From Chelydra serpentina (lineage: Eukaryota > Chordata > Testudines > Chelydridae), in NCBI GenBank assembly GCA_037349315.1, contig JBAIAC010000026.1, positions 6,448,001-6,512,000 of the forward strand: a stretch of DNA of 64,000 nucleotides. The letters are read 5' to 3'. Shown in pieces: positions 35,167 through 47,160 of the stretch. The notes under the pieces were generated by a model. It saw nothing but the letters and a program-made list of their open reading frames with translations, was not told where the DNA came from and made no database searches. Position numbers and translations under genes: made by a program. The first letter of the stretch is position 1. The number at the start of each line of letters is the position of its first letter.

Positions 35167-37578
35167 TAGCCACTTTATCCTCTTTCAAGTCAAATGAACA
35201 TTTTGTAAGAGGAATAATATAGTGCAGGCTTAGGTATTGAGAGTATGAAGCTGAAGTACCTGATTTGTATAATTGTACTATTATTACAGTACACCTAATA
35301 TAACTCATTCGTTTACTATTGTATAGTTAATGGGCGATGCCACCTTTTAATCAGAATGTACAGTGTGATGTCATGAAAACCTTGTAAGTCAGACACTTAC
35401 AAATATAAATAACCATGTTTAGTCAAAATGCTCAACAGTCTTCTTAGAATTTAAAATGTAATATTCAAACAAGCGTACAACATTGGATCCATAGTTTTTA
35501 ACTGAGACATCTTTAAAAATGTTAACAGAGATTTTTCTGTTCAATAACATTTTTCCATTTAAAATGTTTTTTCCATTTAAAATTGTTAATTTGTTATTTA
35601 AAATCTGATGAAAAACATTTCCCAGATAGAAAAAAGGCAAGTTACAAAAAGAACAGTTTAACCATGTGCTAGGTGTACATTAAGGTGCTGCCTGTGATTA
35701 GAAAAGTGGGCGGGTATTGTCTTGCTGTTTATATTTAGAGTAAGATTTTTTTGAAATTTAAAACTATTTCTGTTTAATTGCATGTAAGATTATAATAAAA
35801 GTAAAGGCAAAATAGCAGGCTCGCGGATTAGAGTCTCAGGTCTAGAAAGAAACTGCATGATATGCAGAAAGCCTGCCTAAATGGCATTTAATTATAAACC
35901 TTGGGATGAAATTAAATACCTTAATCCTGGAGACTGGAGTTCTTAATACTCAGGACATGCTACTAATTCTGTGAATAGTCTACAGACCACTTTCCCCGTG
36001 TATTCTTTGTATTTAATCCGAGAAATTAAAAAAAAAAGTGTGAACTTCATGGTTGTGAAAATTACAGCATACTGTAAATCCACTATTCCTTTTTTCTCAG
36101 TTCACAATAATTTATCAGGGGGAATTCTCCCATATTCTAAATATCTAGGTGGGTTTTTTTTAGTCTTTAAATGTATCCTCTTATAGGTGAGCTAAAAATA
36201 TTTTGTACTGGGGATGCATTTGTACAGAATACAGAATCTGAACCCTGCCTGCTCCTTTCTTTAAAAAGTTTGGATCTAGATACAGACTTGGCAGCTCACA
36301 CTTATTCCTGGGATGTGCTGAAATAGGGCACTGAATCCAAACATCCCCAGCCCTGTACTTTGGGGAAATTTAGATTAAGAGCCAAATCTATATCAGAACT
36401 CCATGAACTTCATCTACATCTGAACTTTGGCTACATCTCTACTTTTTATATATATTTTACCACCTATAGTGAACAATTTTCAGATGGTAAATTTTGATCA
36501 CCACCAGCCTGGCTAGGATTTCAATGGGTGGCCTAAAAATGGAAATCTATTATATTAACAGTTCTTTACTCAGTCCCCTGACGTCTAAATATTTTGCTTG
36601 TAGGTAAAGATGTAGACAAAACTGTCCTGTTATGGAATAAATCTCTCCAGTGTCTAAGAATGTTATAGAAACTTTGCTGGTAGAAGGGAAGGAGAAATTA
36701 AGCAGCAAGCAGTTGGTGTTGTGCTCCTTTAACCTCAGCTGAAGAATTGGCCCTGAATTCTCATTTGTATCTATTTATAATGAAATGGTCGGGCTGAGCA
36801 TCCACAGAGCTGAGCTATGGCTGATCATAAGGGGATTGGAGTAGTGCGGTCAGCATTGCCAGCCCCAAGTGTTCAAAAATCAGCTCTGACCCCACAAAAT
36901 CAGAAGATTGGTTTAATCATCACAAGATTTAAAAAAAAAAAAAACCAGTAGATTTTTGAGTCTTTTCATTTTTCTTCTGGTTTCTGAGCCTTCACGGTTC
37001 ACTCTTTCCAGGTTTTCTCTGCAGCCATGAGGACTAGAAACTTACCTTTCTAAAACCAAAAGCTACAACTCTCACATATTCCCATGACTACAGGAAGTGA
37101 GGCTGTAAGAAAAACCCAAATATTGCAAGACTTGCAATAAAATTGCAAGACCAGCAACACTAGGCTGTGTGGGCTTGCAGCCCAACAGGGATGGGTCCTG
37201 GGGTTCTAGCTAGGATCTGCAATTGCCAAGCACCAATTATCTGGCCCTGTAATTTTAAGAAAGCAGGACTAACACTGTGATTACAATTGTCTTCTTCTCA
37301 ACCCTGGCCGACCTTTGATCCTGAAAAATGATCTTCTATGGTCTTATTCTGGACTCTGTCCCTGACCTAGCAAAGTACTTAAGCTCTGCCTTAATTTAAG
37401 TACATGAATAGCCTCATTGGTATTAAATTTAAGCACATGCTTAAGTGCTTGGCTGAATCCGAGCCAGAGCACCATGCAGCTTTGGGTCTTTTATGAAAGT
37501 GTGTTTGTTTATGTATCCAGATCAGCATTTGTCAATAACAACCATTATAGTTAAGAATGCATAAAGACATCATTAGGT
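35167..37578. other. Unclassified AT-rich intergenic stretch
   Basis: No supported gene or transposon. A block at about 37355-37470 with TTTAAGCACATGCTTAAGTG resembles sequence at 58270-58415 and is probably an old shared repeat. Confidence 0.4.
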
Positions 37579-37775
37579 GGGGAGGGATAGCTCAGTGGTT
37601 TGAGCATTGGCCTGCTAAACCCAGGGTTGTGAGTTTAATCCTTGAGGGGGCCATTTAGGGATCTGGAGCAAAAATCTGTCAGGGGACGGTACTCGGTCCT
37701 GCTAGTGAAGGCAGGGGACTGGACTCGATGACCTTTCAAGGTTGTTCCAGTTCTAGGAGATTGGCATATCTCCAT
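37579..37775 (+). repeat. Turtle tRNA-derived SINE, variant tail, copy 5
   Basis: The tRNA head matches the other copies, but from 37677 the tail differs (CTGTCAGGGGACGGTACTCG, GACTGGACTCGATGACCTTT, TTCCAGTTCTAGGAGATTGG), so it joined a different CR1 3' end. Confidence 0.85.
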
Positions 37776-40460
37776 TTATAACTTTATATATCATAACCCC
37801 TTGTTCTCACATGTTCTTAATTTACTCATTCTCATTGTGGGCTGAAACTTTCAAAGCTTGGTCTGTGTCCAAAGGTGAATTTCTTGGGAAGGTGTGAGAA
37901 AAATCCATTAAGCTTTTTTTGAATTATGTAAGCAGGAAAAAACCCATATTTTTCTGCTTTAAAAAGAAACTTCTTTGCACATGGAAAACTCAAACAGCTG
38001 AACTCTAAAAGCTGAATCTTCCCATCTGGCTAGTCCTCACTGAGGAATAGTTTCCTGGTTAAATTGGTGTGTGGGGGTTTATAATATGCAATTATAAACA
38101 ACTGAGAAATAAAGTGAGATTACACTTGTTATTGTTTTGGGAACTCTTGGAGTAGCAAAACCACAGAACATCATTGTTAGTTGCACGTGGGTTTGTGCTG
38201 CTATCTCAGAGGAGTGCCATACTTGCATACACTTTAGACCTTGTGCAACTATAGAAATACACAGTAAAATCATTACAGAATTTTGTTTTAGCAGCCCATC
38301 CACACTACAATGACAACCACGATTTTAAACTGGTTTGTGGCATGGTCACTTTAACCATTTACAAAGTAACGTTGTTCATTTTGTTTCCACACCATGGAAT
38401 TTTTACCATCACAAGCGTGTTTGCACATCTGAATCTACAACATTGACCAACTGTGTTTCTATAAGTACAGCTATCGGGGAGATGAAGTCCTGGAGGATGT
38501 ACACACAGAGCACCTTCAGTAGCTTATGGGGCAATGCACTGTGGGATGCCCTACCTTACAAATATCTAGAAGGAATGAAGACGATCTAAACTAGTTACCC
38601 AGGCAGCTACTGGCTGTACTGCACTACCAAGTGTTACAGGAAGACAAATGTTACAGATGAGGATAATGCAAGAGTGAAAAACTGCTACCTAGCATGCTTA
38701 CTAAATTAATTTTAATCACATGGTGTCGGACACAAACTATGAGCCAAATTCTCAGATGGTGTAAGGTCTGGATTTTAAAACCTCACCTAGTCATGACATT
38801 TTACTTATTAGGTGATACATGCATAGGTTAATAAGTAATATGAATTAACCCGATATGATCTGTATAGCTTGGCAAGTAACTTACAGAACAATAACTCAAG
38901 TCTTTTCATTTGATCAGGGTCTATTTTGCAAAGCTAAGCACTTTTACACTTACAGACTGGCTTCTACGAAGTGTCCTTCAGCTTGAATTTAAAAGGTAAT
39001 CAGTCATATTGGGAACAGTAGCATGCATCACGATTTCCCTTCCTTGAGGAGGTGGGATAGCTTTGTGTTGCTGCTTAAACAGACAGGTTCTTTGAAGTCC
39101 ATCGAGTTACTCAAGATTTACAATGGTGTAACTAGAACTGAAAAATTTTCCTACTGTATTTTTCCACTCAGTTGTACCTCCAAGAACAGTCACCTGTGCA
39201 AAGGTAAACTTGTCTCTAGGTGACTCTCTGTTTACGTGATGTATGGGTGTGCATTACCAAAGGAAAGGAACTGCCTGGCACTAAACTTTGAGCTGGTAAG
39301 AAAACGTATCACTGAAATAATCATTATTTATGGAGCTTGTCAAATAAAAAGTAATCATCTAGTCATTACCAAGATAAAGAGCCATCTCTCCAATAAAAAT
39401 AATCCAATATAAATTTGTTTGTCTAAGGTGGGAGGAAGCTGAATCTGTTTGTAGATGTTAATAAACAGACTAGGTCAGCAATTTAACTTGCACCAATGGC
39501 ATTTGTGGGGATGGACGTTTAATCTGCTTTCATTTTCTTAATACACAGGCAGATGGGGACGAGAGGCGGTGGGTTGCTTCGTCAACTCCTTTTCGCGGAT
39601 GGACCAGAGCCATTACTTGTTCAGATTAGCTGAGAAGTCTGGCACAAGGCAATCTTCAGTGCCTGGCGGTTTTCTCCACTGTTAATTCACTACTGAGCAG
39701 AGGTTCTTCCCGAGGACTATCCTGATCTCCTCGAGGGAGGAGTGAAGAAGTTATTTCTGTTGGCAGAGTGCACTTCCCACTATGTGGAACTAATGCTTCA
39801 GAACTGGCTCCGCTCCGAATGGTGTCTCTAAATCCAGGGAAAGGAGAAAGCTATTGCTGAATGAAGAGACCCTGCAAATACTGCAGCCAACGCGCGAGCC
39901 CTATTAGGGGTCATTGTCAGAGTGTGAGTTTGCTGAGTGCTTTAGTCATCAGGGAAAGCAAGAAAATCAACATTCACTGGGGGATGTAATTCATCGGCTC
40001 TGGTGGGATTGATGTGTGGCCAAAAGAAATGTATGATTTAGGGGGACAGATTTCCAGTTTGCTCTGAAGATGAACCACTCTGGGGCCCATGTGTTGCTCA
40101 TGCTGTACAGCACGGTGCCCTGGTGATTGTGCTCCACATCTGTGGAAGGGATGCAGCTAAAGCGCTCAGTCTCCATCTCCTGCCTCGAGTCTCAAGAGCC
40201 CCTCAGAGAAACTTTCCAATGCGAGTTCTCTGAAAGTATCCCTGGAGTTACTAAGAAAGCAGCCGCCCCCTGACGCCAGCTCGCTCTCTGAGTCCTGCCT
40301 TTCTTACATAACTCCAATGGGCATTACATGCAACCAGACAGGGATCGTGTGATGATCAATGCCACTGCTTGGACCGTTACTAATACCCAGTCTTGCTCTG
40401 CTAGAATCAGCTGAAACGTTCTGCTCTACATAGCTCTTCTGAGCGACCTGGCAGGCCCTC
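37776..40460. other. Unclassified intergenic stretch
   Basis: Mostly AT-rich to about 39540, then more mixed. I recognise no gene or repeat family. The part from 39550 could be the promoter or 5' UTR region for the exon-like segment at 40468, but no motif settles this. Confidence 0.35.
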
Positions 40461-40467
40461 TCCTGCC

Positions 40468-40704
40468 ATGTACGCGCTATGCTCTGTGGTAGGGCTTTCT
40501 GTGCACAGTCTGGCCAAAGGAAGAAGAAAAGGGAGCGAGGAAGGTAAAAAGACTCAGGCTAGAGCGGTTGCTCCCGGCTGTGGCAAGCATGGGACTGATC
40601 CCAGCGCCGCAGGAAGATCTTTCTGCAGTCCTGCTAGTACCAGGCACGGAAATTCTATTGGGAGGAACAGCCCAGCATCAGAGCCGGCCTTGGCTTGCTT
40701 ACAG
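40468..40704 (+). CDS. Candidate alternative first coding exon, possibly KIFC3
   Basis: An ATG at 40468 in a fair Kozak context (GCC before it) opens 79 codons that end exactly in phase at the strong donor CAG/GTGAGA (40704/40705). The start MYALCSVVGLSVHSLAKGRR recalls the MYAF hydrophobic start of the paralogous kinesin KIFC2, and the exit ACLQ would suit the LQ/VEHLKEKL border of KIFC3. KIFC3, a minus-end-directed kinesin, lies next to CNGB1 on the same strand in other amniotes. An alternative donor (GTAAAA at 40544) exists. No second exon is in the window, so this could also be a chance frame. Confidence 0.35.
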
Positions 40705-41120
40705 GTGAGAAGCAATGACACTTGGCAAAAATGTACACATGGACAGGGGGCACAAGGGCATTGTCTAGCTTAAACAAGGTTTGAGAACATAGCCGTTATC
40801 TCTGAATCTGATGGAAACCCCAAAGCATCTGTTGGGTCTCCGCAGGTTTCACAAATACCAGAAATGTTGTTTCTCTTCTTAGGGCTGATGGAAATGAGCA
40901 GGACTATATCATTTCCAGGGGTTTCCTCAAAGAGCTCGGTCCAAGGGGGATAATTAATCAATTGGCGGCAGAACATTTTTTCCTTTGGGAGGACTGCCTC
41001 AAAAGCAAGGCATTTTAAGGGGGCATCTAGAGAAAATTATTACACTGTGAGATTTTAGTTCCCTAGCCTCTTATTGCTGGTTCTGCCACTTGTACCATGC
41101 TGGTCAGTGCCCTCTTCAGG
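40705..41120. other. Unclassified sequence after the exon-like segment
   Basis: If the segment at 40468 is an exon, this is the start of its intron. No repeat recognised. Confidence 0.35.
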
Positions 41121-41128
41121 AACTAGAG

Positions 41129-41499
41129 CAGAGGTCCCCAAACTGTGGGGTGCGCCCTCCGCGGAGGAAAGTTCAGGGGGCACGGCGGGGCCTGAGGCAG
41201 TCCCCAAAGGGGGTGGGGAGAGAGCACCACCCAGCCCCACTCCACCCCCAGCTCTGCTCCAGCCCCACCCCTAGCCGCGGCCCCGGCTCCCAGCCCCACA
41301 TCTGGCCCCAGCCCCAGCTGCAGCCCCCAACCATGGCCCGCTCCATTCCTGGCCATGGCCCCACTCCCAGCCTCAACCCCCTATCCCTGTCTGCATCCTC
41401 CCTCCCCTGTGAGCCATGACCCTGCTCCCAGCCCTGGCTCCAGGGGGGCGCAGACAGGGGTAAGGTGGGGCACAACCCTGAGAAGTTTGGGGACCCCTG
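41129..41499. mobile_element. Non-autonomous hAT element, 371 bp
   Basis: Inverted ends CAGAGGTCCCCAAACT and AGTTTGGGGACCCCTG (15 of 16). Flanks AACTAGAG (41121-41128) and AGCTACAG (41500-41507) agree at 6 of 8. The middle is CAGCCCC-type simple sequence. Confidence 0.8.
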
Positions 41500-41507
41500 A
41501 GCTACAG

Positions 41508-42379
41508 TTTGCCAAGCAATCCATATTTTAAAGACTTATTTTTGTAATGCCATTGTTTTTATTTTACATAGACAAAAACTAAGTTTTTATATATAGTCCC
41601 ATTATAAAAGTCTTAACCATCACAAACGGAAGACGGATATTTAAAAAGCAAACTAAAACCTTGACTGTATTATTCTGCTTCATCGTCTGTTTAGATTTCT
41701 CTCTTGCAAATGGGTTTACATATGGTAAGAATGCAAGTTATATTATAGAGGAATGTGTAGCAAAACCTGTTCACCACATTCTTCTGCTAAAGTAACTGAT
41801 TGTAGGGCGGGGACTGCAGTATTGCATTACCCAAATGAGACATTTTTCATTAATAGCACCTTGTTCTGCCAGTTAAATTTTGACTGATTTCTTAACTGAA
41901 CACATACATAATGCACCTTTCTTATGCATCTCCTTTCTACAAAATCTCTGACACAAGAAGTGAAGGGTGTCTGAGTGGGGCAGAGTCTGTTTTAAAACAA
42001 AAATTAAGAGCTTGCACCTAATGGGGAATGCAGTGCTGGTATCAGGCAGCAGCCCATGAATTAAGGGTTTTTTTTAATATAATTGGGCATACTCTGTGAA
42101 AGTGCCCTTTTGTAAAATCTCTCTGCCCACTGTCACATCACTACATTCTCTTTAAAGCCTGGTATGGAGGCTGAAAATGGTAAATCCAATAGTTAAATAT
42201 GGGGCCTGATTCTCCTCTCTCTTACACATGTGTAAAACTGGTCTGAGGAGAGAACCAGGCTCTCTTTTTACATCTTAAAAATTTGATAGACCACTACCAG
42301 ATATCACACCTTTGCAGTGCTAGGCCTGCCTGCAAGTCAAAAGCCATATCTTTTTATTTTCAGATTGTGTGACTGTCTG
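41508..42379. other. Unclassified AT-rich sequence
   Basis: No gene or classifiable repeat seen. Confidence 0.4.
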
Positions 42380-43140
42380 TGGTGGAGCGTCCCTTTATCT
42401 TGGTTTTTTCCTTCTCCCACACAAAGGGCCAGGCCATGCCTCTGCAAATCTTCATGCACAAGCGTCTTCCACGTGTGGATCTCCCTGCGATGGGGCGTTT
42501 GCCGCACACTGGCATGAAGGGGGTTAATAGAGCCCTAGGGAGGCTGTGCAGGAAGCAGCCAATAGGAGAGGGGCTGTGAGGATCAGCCATTCAGGGCTCA
42601 GCAGGCACATATAAGAAGAGCCGCAGGGCAGAGCACAGTCAGTAGCTACCTGGAGGGAAGACTATATTTGCAGTAGGCTGCAAACCTGTATCACCTTGGA
42701 CAGAGCAGTGCAGGCAGGCAGGAGAAGGAGATGGGCTGCAGAGACTTGAGTAGGGTGCTGTGGGTGCCGGGAAGTGGCCCAGGGAAATGCAGTGATAGTA
42801 GAGGCAAAGGAACGCAGTAAGTGACTGCAGTTCAGAGGATCCCTGGGCTGGGACCTGGAGCAGTGGGCAGGCCCGGGTTTCTCCCCCGCCCCACTTGCCA
42901 TTGGGGGAAGTGCCTGGACAGTTGGCTGCAGGGCCCCTGGAAGGGGGGAGCACAGATCGTGACACGGACAGAGGGCTGTGTCATGAAGAGGGCACTGCAG
43001 TCTGTGGCGTTACGTGGGTGTGAGAGCAGATGTGATGGCGGGTGAAACACCATTGGGAGAGGGCTTAACAACCCGTGAAGCTAATCCCCACAATGGCCAG
43101 CAGGAGGTGCCAGGGTGGTGAGTGGTGCCCTGTCACACTC
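42380..43140 (+). mobile_element. Probable solo LTR or LTR-like repeat with TATA box
   Basis: GC-rich block with a TATA-like CACATATAAGAAGAGCC at about 42605, followed by a transcribed-region-like GCAGGGCAGAGCACAGTCAG, and ending near GGTGCCCTGTCACA. It resembles a repeat I know as common in turtle genomes and interpret as a gypsy-type LTR. I could not fix its ends or a duplication. Confidence 0.4.
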
Positions 43141-43724
43141 TCCTCTTCTACTGAAGGGGACCTCCACAGCATGCTCTCTCTGTGGGTCTAAGAACTTGGC
43201 TTGAAAAGGGTGTGGAGACCGAGCAGGCCAGGGGGCCGGGTTTAGAGAGGATGGAGATCATCCGCCACCCCCATCCAGCCTTGTGGATGTTATGGGAAAG
43301 GGTAATTAGTGCCAGAACTGCTGGAGCCCAGAACAAGTGTGAGACACAAGGCCCTTGTGAAAATGGTGCTGATCTCCCAAGGATTCACCAGGCTTATGGG
43401 CTGGCCTGTACTCTTTTTCCTTGCAGGGTCAAACCGTAACCTGTGAGGGGACAATTTGGGGGGAATCTCTGTGAGGGAATCCTTGCAGAGATGTTCCCCC
43501 TGAAGTCCCCATCAGTGGCTTTGAATGAGGGAGGGTACCACCTGGCCCCCCAAATAGGGAGTCATTGAAGCTAGCTAGTTTTGGATCCGCAATATGATGA
43601 CACTTTGAGGAGACAAAGTGACCCATTGACTGTGAAATTCATATATGAAAACTCTGATTTTTACAGTACATTTTCATAGATTGTATTTGAAAAAACAATA
43701 AAAATGACATATGTATTTAATGGT

Positions 43725-44627
43725 ATAGAATCATCAGAGTAGGACTGGAGGGGACTTCAATAGAATAGGTCATTTCTAGTCCAGTGCTCTGCGCTCAAGG
43801 CAGGACTAAGTAATAACCAGACCCACCCTGACCGGTGTTTGTCTAACCTGTTCTTAAAAATCTCCAATGATGGAGATTCCACAACCTCCCTAGTCAATCA
43901 GGGTAATTAAGCACTGGAACAATTAGGAAGTTTTTCTTAATGTCCAACCTGAACCTCCCTTGCTGCAATTTAAGCCCATTGCTTCTTTCCTATCCTCAGA
44001 GTTAAGGAGAACATTTTTTCTCCATTCTCCTTGTCACAACCGTTTATGTACTTGAAAACTGTTATGTCCCCCCTCAGTCTTCTCTTCTTCAGACTAAATA
44101 AACCCAATGTTTTCAGTCTTTCCTCATGGGCCATGGTTTTTGGACATTTAATCATTTTTGTTGCTCTTTTCTGGACCATCTCCAATTTGTCCACATCTTT
44201 TCTGAAATGTGGCACCCAGAACTGGACACAGTACTCCAGCTGAGGCCTTATGAGCATGGAGTAGAGCGGAAGAATTACTTCTCATGTTTTGCTTATGTGT
44301 CCTGATAATACATCCCAGAACGATGTTTGCTTTTTTGCAATAGTGTTACACTGTTGGTTCGTATTTAGCTTGTGATCCACTATGACCCTCAGATCCCTTT
44401 CCGCAGTACTCCTTCCCAGGCAGTCATTTCCCATGTTGTATGTGTGCAACTGATTGTTCCTTCCTAAGTGGAGTACTCTGCATTTGTCCTGATTGAATTT
44501 CATCCTATTTACTTCAGACCATTTCTCCAGTTTGTCCAGATCATTTTGAATTTTAATCCTATCCTCCAAAGCACTTGCAAGCTCCCATCTTGGTACTGTC
44601 CGCAAACTTTGTAAGTGTACTCTATGC
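43725..44627 (-). mobile_element. CR1 LINE, C-terminal ORF2 part and 3' end
   Basis: Reverse strand. The tail starts ATAGAATCATCAGAGTAGGA (43725). ORF2 C-terminal residues are readable: RPQLEYCVQFWVPHFRKDVD (44190-44257) and HEERLKTLGLFSLKKRRLRG (about 44080-44140). It is interrupted at 44628 by a hAT element and continues beyond it. Confidence 0.85.
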
Positions 44628-45284
44628 CAGTGCTTCTCAAACTTTTTTTTTTTTTTTTGCGGACCACTTGAAAATTGCTGAGGGTCTCGGCGGACCACTT
44701 ACTGATCTTTCCAAATGTTGTTTGTACCGTTAGCTAACTATCGTAAAGTGCTTTGGAGAAAAGCACTATATAAAAAAACCCGTAATCATTAACTTTTTTT
44801 GTTCTGCAAATAAAAGCACACAACTCATATTTTAATATCAGTAGTCTGACCTTTCTAATGCGATGGATGTGCCCTCTCTCCCCCGCCACAGAAGCCCCCG
44901 AGCTGGGGCTGGGAAGGAGGAGGGGTCTCTCCCCTGCCACAGCAGCCACAGAGCTGAGGCCAGGAAGGAGGGGGGGGTCTCTCCCCTCCCCAGCAGCCAC
45001 AGCTCTGGAGCAGGGGAAAGTCGCCTCTTTCTCTTGCTGCCACAGCCCTGCACGTCCCAAATTCCCCCCAAATCCGCTTCTCACCCCATGGCCCCCTCCC
45101 ACCTACCCCCTATTCCCCCCAAGGCCACCACCTCACCTTACATGTGCATCTTCTCCAGGGTTCAGGCACCTAATTAGTGGAGCCACGCCTCCGCAACTCC
45201 ATTAATTAGGTGGGTGGCCCTTCATTCTCTCGTGTGTGGCCGGCGGGCCGCCCAGGCGTGCACCTTAGAGTTTGAGACACTCTG
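44628..45284. mobile_element. Non-autonomous hAT element, 657 bp, inside CR1
   Basis: Ends CAGTGCTTCTCAAACT and AGTTTGAGACACTCTG are inverted. Flanks CTCTATGC (44620-44627) and CTTTATGC (45285-45292) agree at 7 of 8. A 16-T run begins at 44643 and the text GGACCACTTGAAAATTGCTG follows. Confidence 0.85.
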
Positions 45285-45899
45285 CTTTATGCCATTATCT
45301 AAATCAGCATTTCTCAAACACGGCCACTGTGGCTGCATGCGGCCACCAGGGACTTTTCTTACTTTCACTGGTGTGAACTATGTTAGATGTCCGATCACTA
45401 TTAACCTTTTTGGTGAAAACTGAAACAGAAAAGGCATTTAGCACTCCCCCCATTTCTAATTTTTCTGTTAATGGTTCCCCTCCTCCCCCATTGAGTAATG
45501 GGCCCACCCTGTCCTTGGTCTTCCTCTTGCTTCTAATATATTTGTAGAATGTTTTCTTTTTACCCTTTATGTCTCTAGCTAGTTTAATCTCATTATGTGC
45601 TTTGGCCTTTCTAATTTTGTCCCTCATACTTGTGTTGTTTATATTCGTCCTTTGTAATTTGACATAGTTTCCACTTTTTGCAGGACTTTTTTTTTGAGTG
45701 TCAGCTCACTGAAGATCTCCTGGTTAAGCCAGGGTGGTCTCTGGCCATACTTCCTATCTTTCCTATGCAGTGGGATAGTTTGCTCTTGTGACCTGAATAA
45801 TGTCTCTTAAACGGTTTTTCCTCTTAGACTTGCTTCCCATGGTTCTTACCTACCAACTCCCTGAGTTTGCTAAAGTCTGCCTTCTTGAAATCCATTTAC
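45285..45899 (-). mobile_element. CR1 LINE continued (endonuclease to RT part)
   Basis: CR1 text resumes with CATTATCTAAATCA for 19 bases, is interrupted by a hAT remnant at 45304-45363, and then continues with an upstream ORF2 section (reverse strand translation [20 protein letters not shown] near 45570-45627) to about 45899. The two CR1 parts are not contiguous in a standard CR1, so a deletion accompanied the hAT remnant. Confidence 0.75.
45304..45363. mobile_element. 60-bp remnant of the 8690-type hAT element
   Basis: CAGCATTTCTCAAACACGGC, CACTGTGGCTGCATGCGGCC and ACCAGGGACT match the left end of the 909-bp element at 8690. The right part is missing. Confidence 0.7.
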
Positions 45900-46900
45900 T
45901 GAACTGTAGTTAAGATAAAGCAAAGTACATTTTATGCATATTAATTGGGTACAATTGTTTGTATATTTCATTGTACTATAACAAGAAAAATTAAGGTGAG
46001 ACAGTGATCCAAATTGACTCCATGAACAATTAACTCAAAATTAAGTACACTTTATTAATTTAACCTTGGGGAAATTTGCAATGGATTTGTGGCTATTGTT
46101 TCACCTGTAAATAGTAGCACTCCATTCATGTGGGAATCAGAGCTAGCATACAAGTGAACCTAGCGTAATTACTTAAGGATGGATTGTCCATGTATAGGTA
46201 TGCCCTGTGAAAGGAGGCTGCATCACTCCAAGAGGAGGCACAGGAAAGGAATCATGTCCAAGTAACACATACAACACCATCCCTGCAACAGCTTAGCTGG
46301 CATGCACCCTGGAGAGGTGAAGTCAATGCTCGGCCCACTCCCCACCCCCTTGCTCACTGGGGAAATAGCTGTTATAAAGTGCTTATCCCTATGTGTCTAG
46401 ATCCTGGGCAGGCTGCACAGAGGTGGGGTTTATTCTCTCTTATGGCCCTGTGCAGCCATGTAGGTTGGGTCATAATCTGAGCCTTACCATAGGGGTAATA
46501 TCCTTGGTATAAGTGTAGTTCATTTTTAACAAACTGCACCAAAAATGTGTAAATCAAAATAAGCCTGTTTGCAGTTTCTAGAGAACAGCCCTTTTAAAAA
46601 TAACCCTGACGGTTTCTACTTTTCTACCTATTATTCTGAGGCATTTAAATTGCCTAGCATTGAAATGCATGGCCAGATGCAGCGACATACACTTTATGGG
46701 GCAGTAGTACATGATATGTGTTAATATGGTGTTTCTGTCTCAATAACAGGTTAGACTTGGGAACTTTAGACATAAAAGCTGAAGAATGATGCTGTACTCT
46801 AATAGCTTGTTTACACTGCTGATTAGCAGTAACAGGCAACGGGTAGTAGCTACTTGATGCTCTCATCAGGACTCAGGAGACACTAACTTGTTATAAGAAA
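45900..46900. other. Unclassified AT-rich sequence
   Basis: Nothing recognisable. Confidence 0.4.
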
Positions 46901-46904
46901 ACAA

Positions 46905-47160
46905 GAAAAATACCTGTGGCACCTTAGTAAGAGACTAACAAATTTATTTCAGCATAAGCTTTCGTGGGTTAAGAACCCACTTCATCGGATGCATGGAATG
47001 GAACATGCAGTGAACAGATATTTATACATTCAAAGATACATGAGAAGGTGGAGGTGTCTATACCAATGTTAAGAGGTGAATTAATTGAAAGGCACTGCTA
47101 TCAGTAGAAACTTTTGAAGTGATCATCAACAGGGGCCATTACAGACAGTTGACACAAAGG
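46905..47160 (+). repeat. Interspersed repeat related to the 22678 unit
   Basis: Shares CTGTGGCACCTTA, AGACTAACA, CATAAGCTTTCGTGGGT, ACCCACTTC and TCGGATGCA with the unit at 22678 in the same order, then extends into text (GGAATGGAACATGCAGTGAA, ACATGAGAAGGTGGAGGTGT) absent there. Hairpin GTGGGTTAAGAACCCAC at 46965-46981. Confidence 0.6.

Noticed and set aside
41123..41475. Overlapping Pro/Gly-rich frames on both strands
   Set aside because: They are CAGCCCC-type simple sequence inside the hAT element at 41129.
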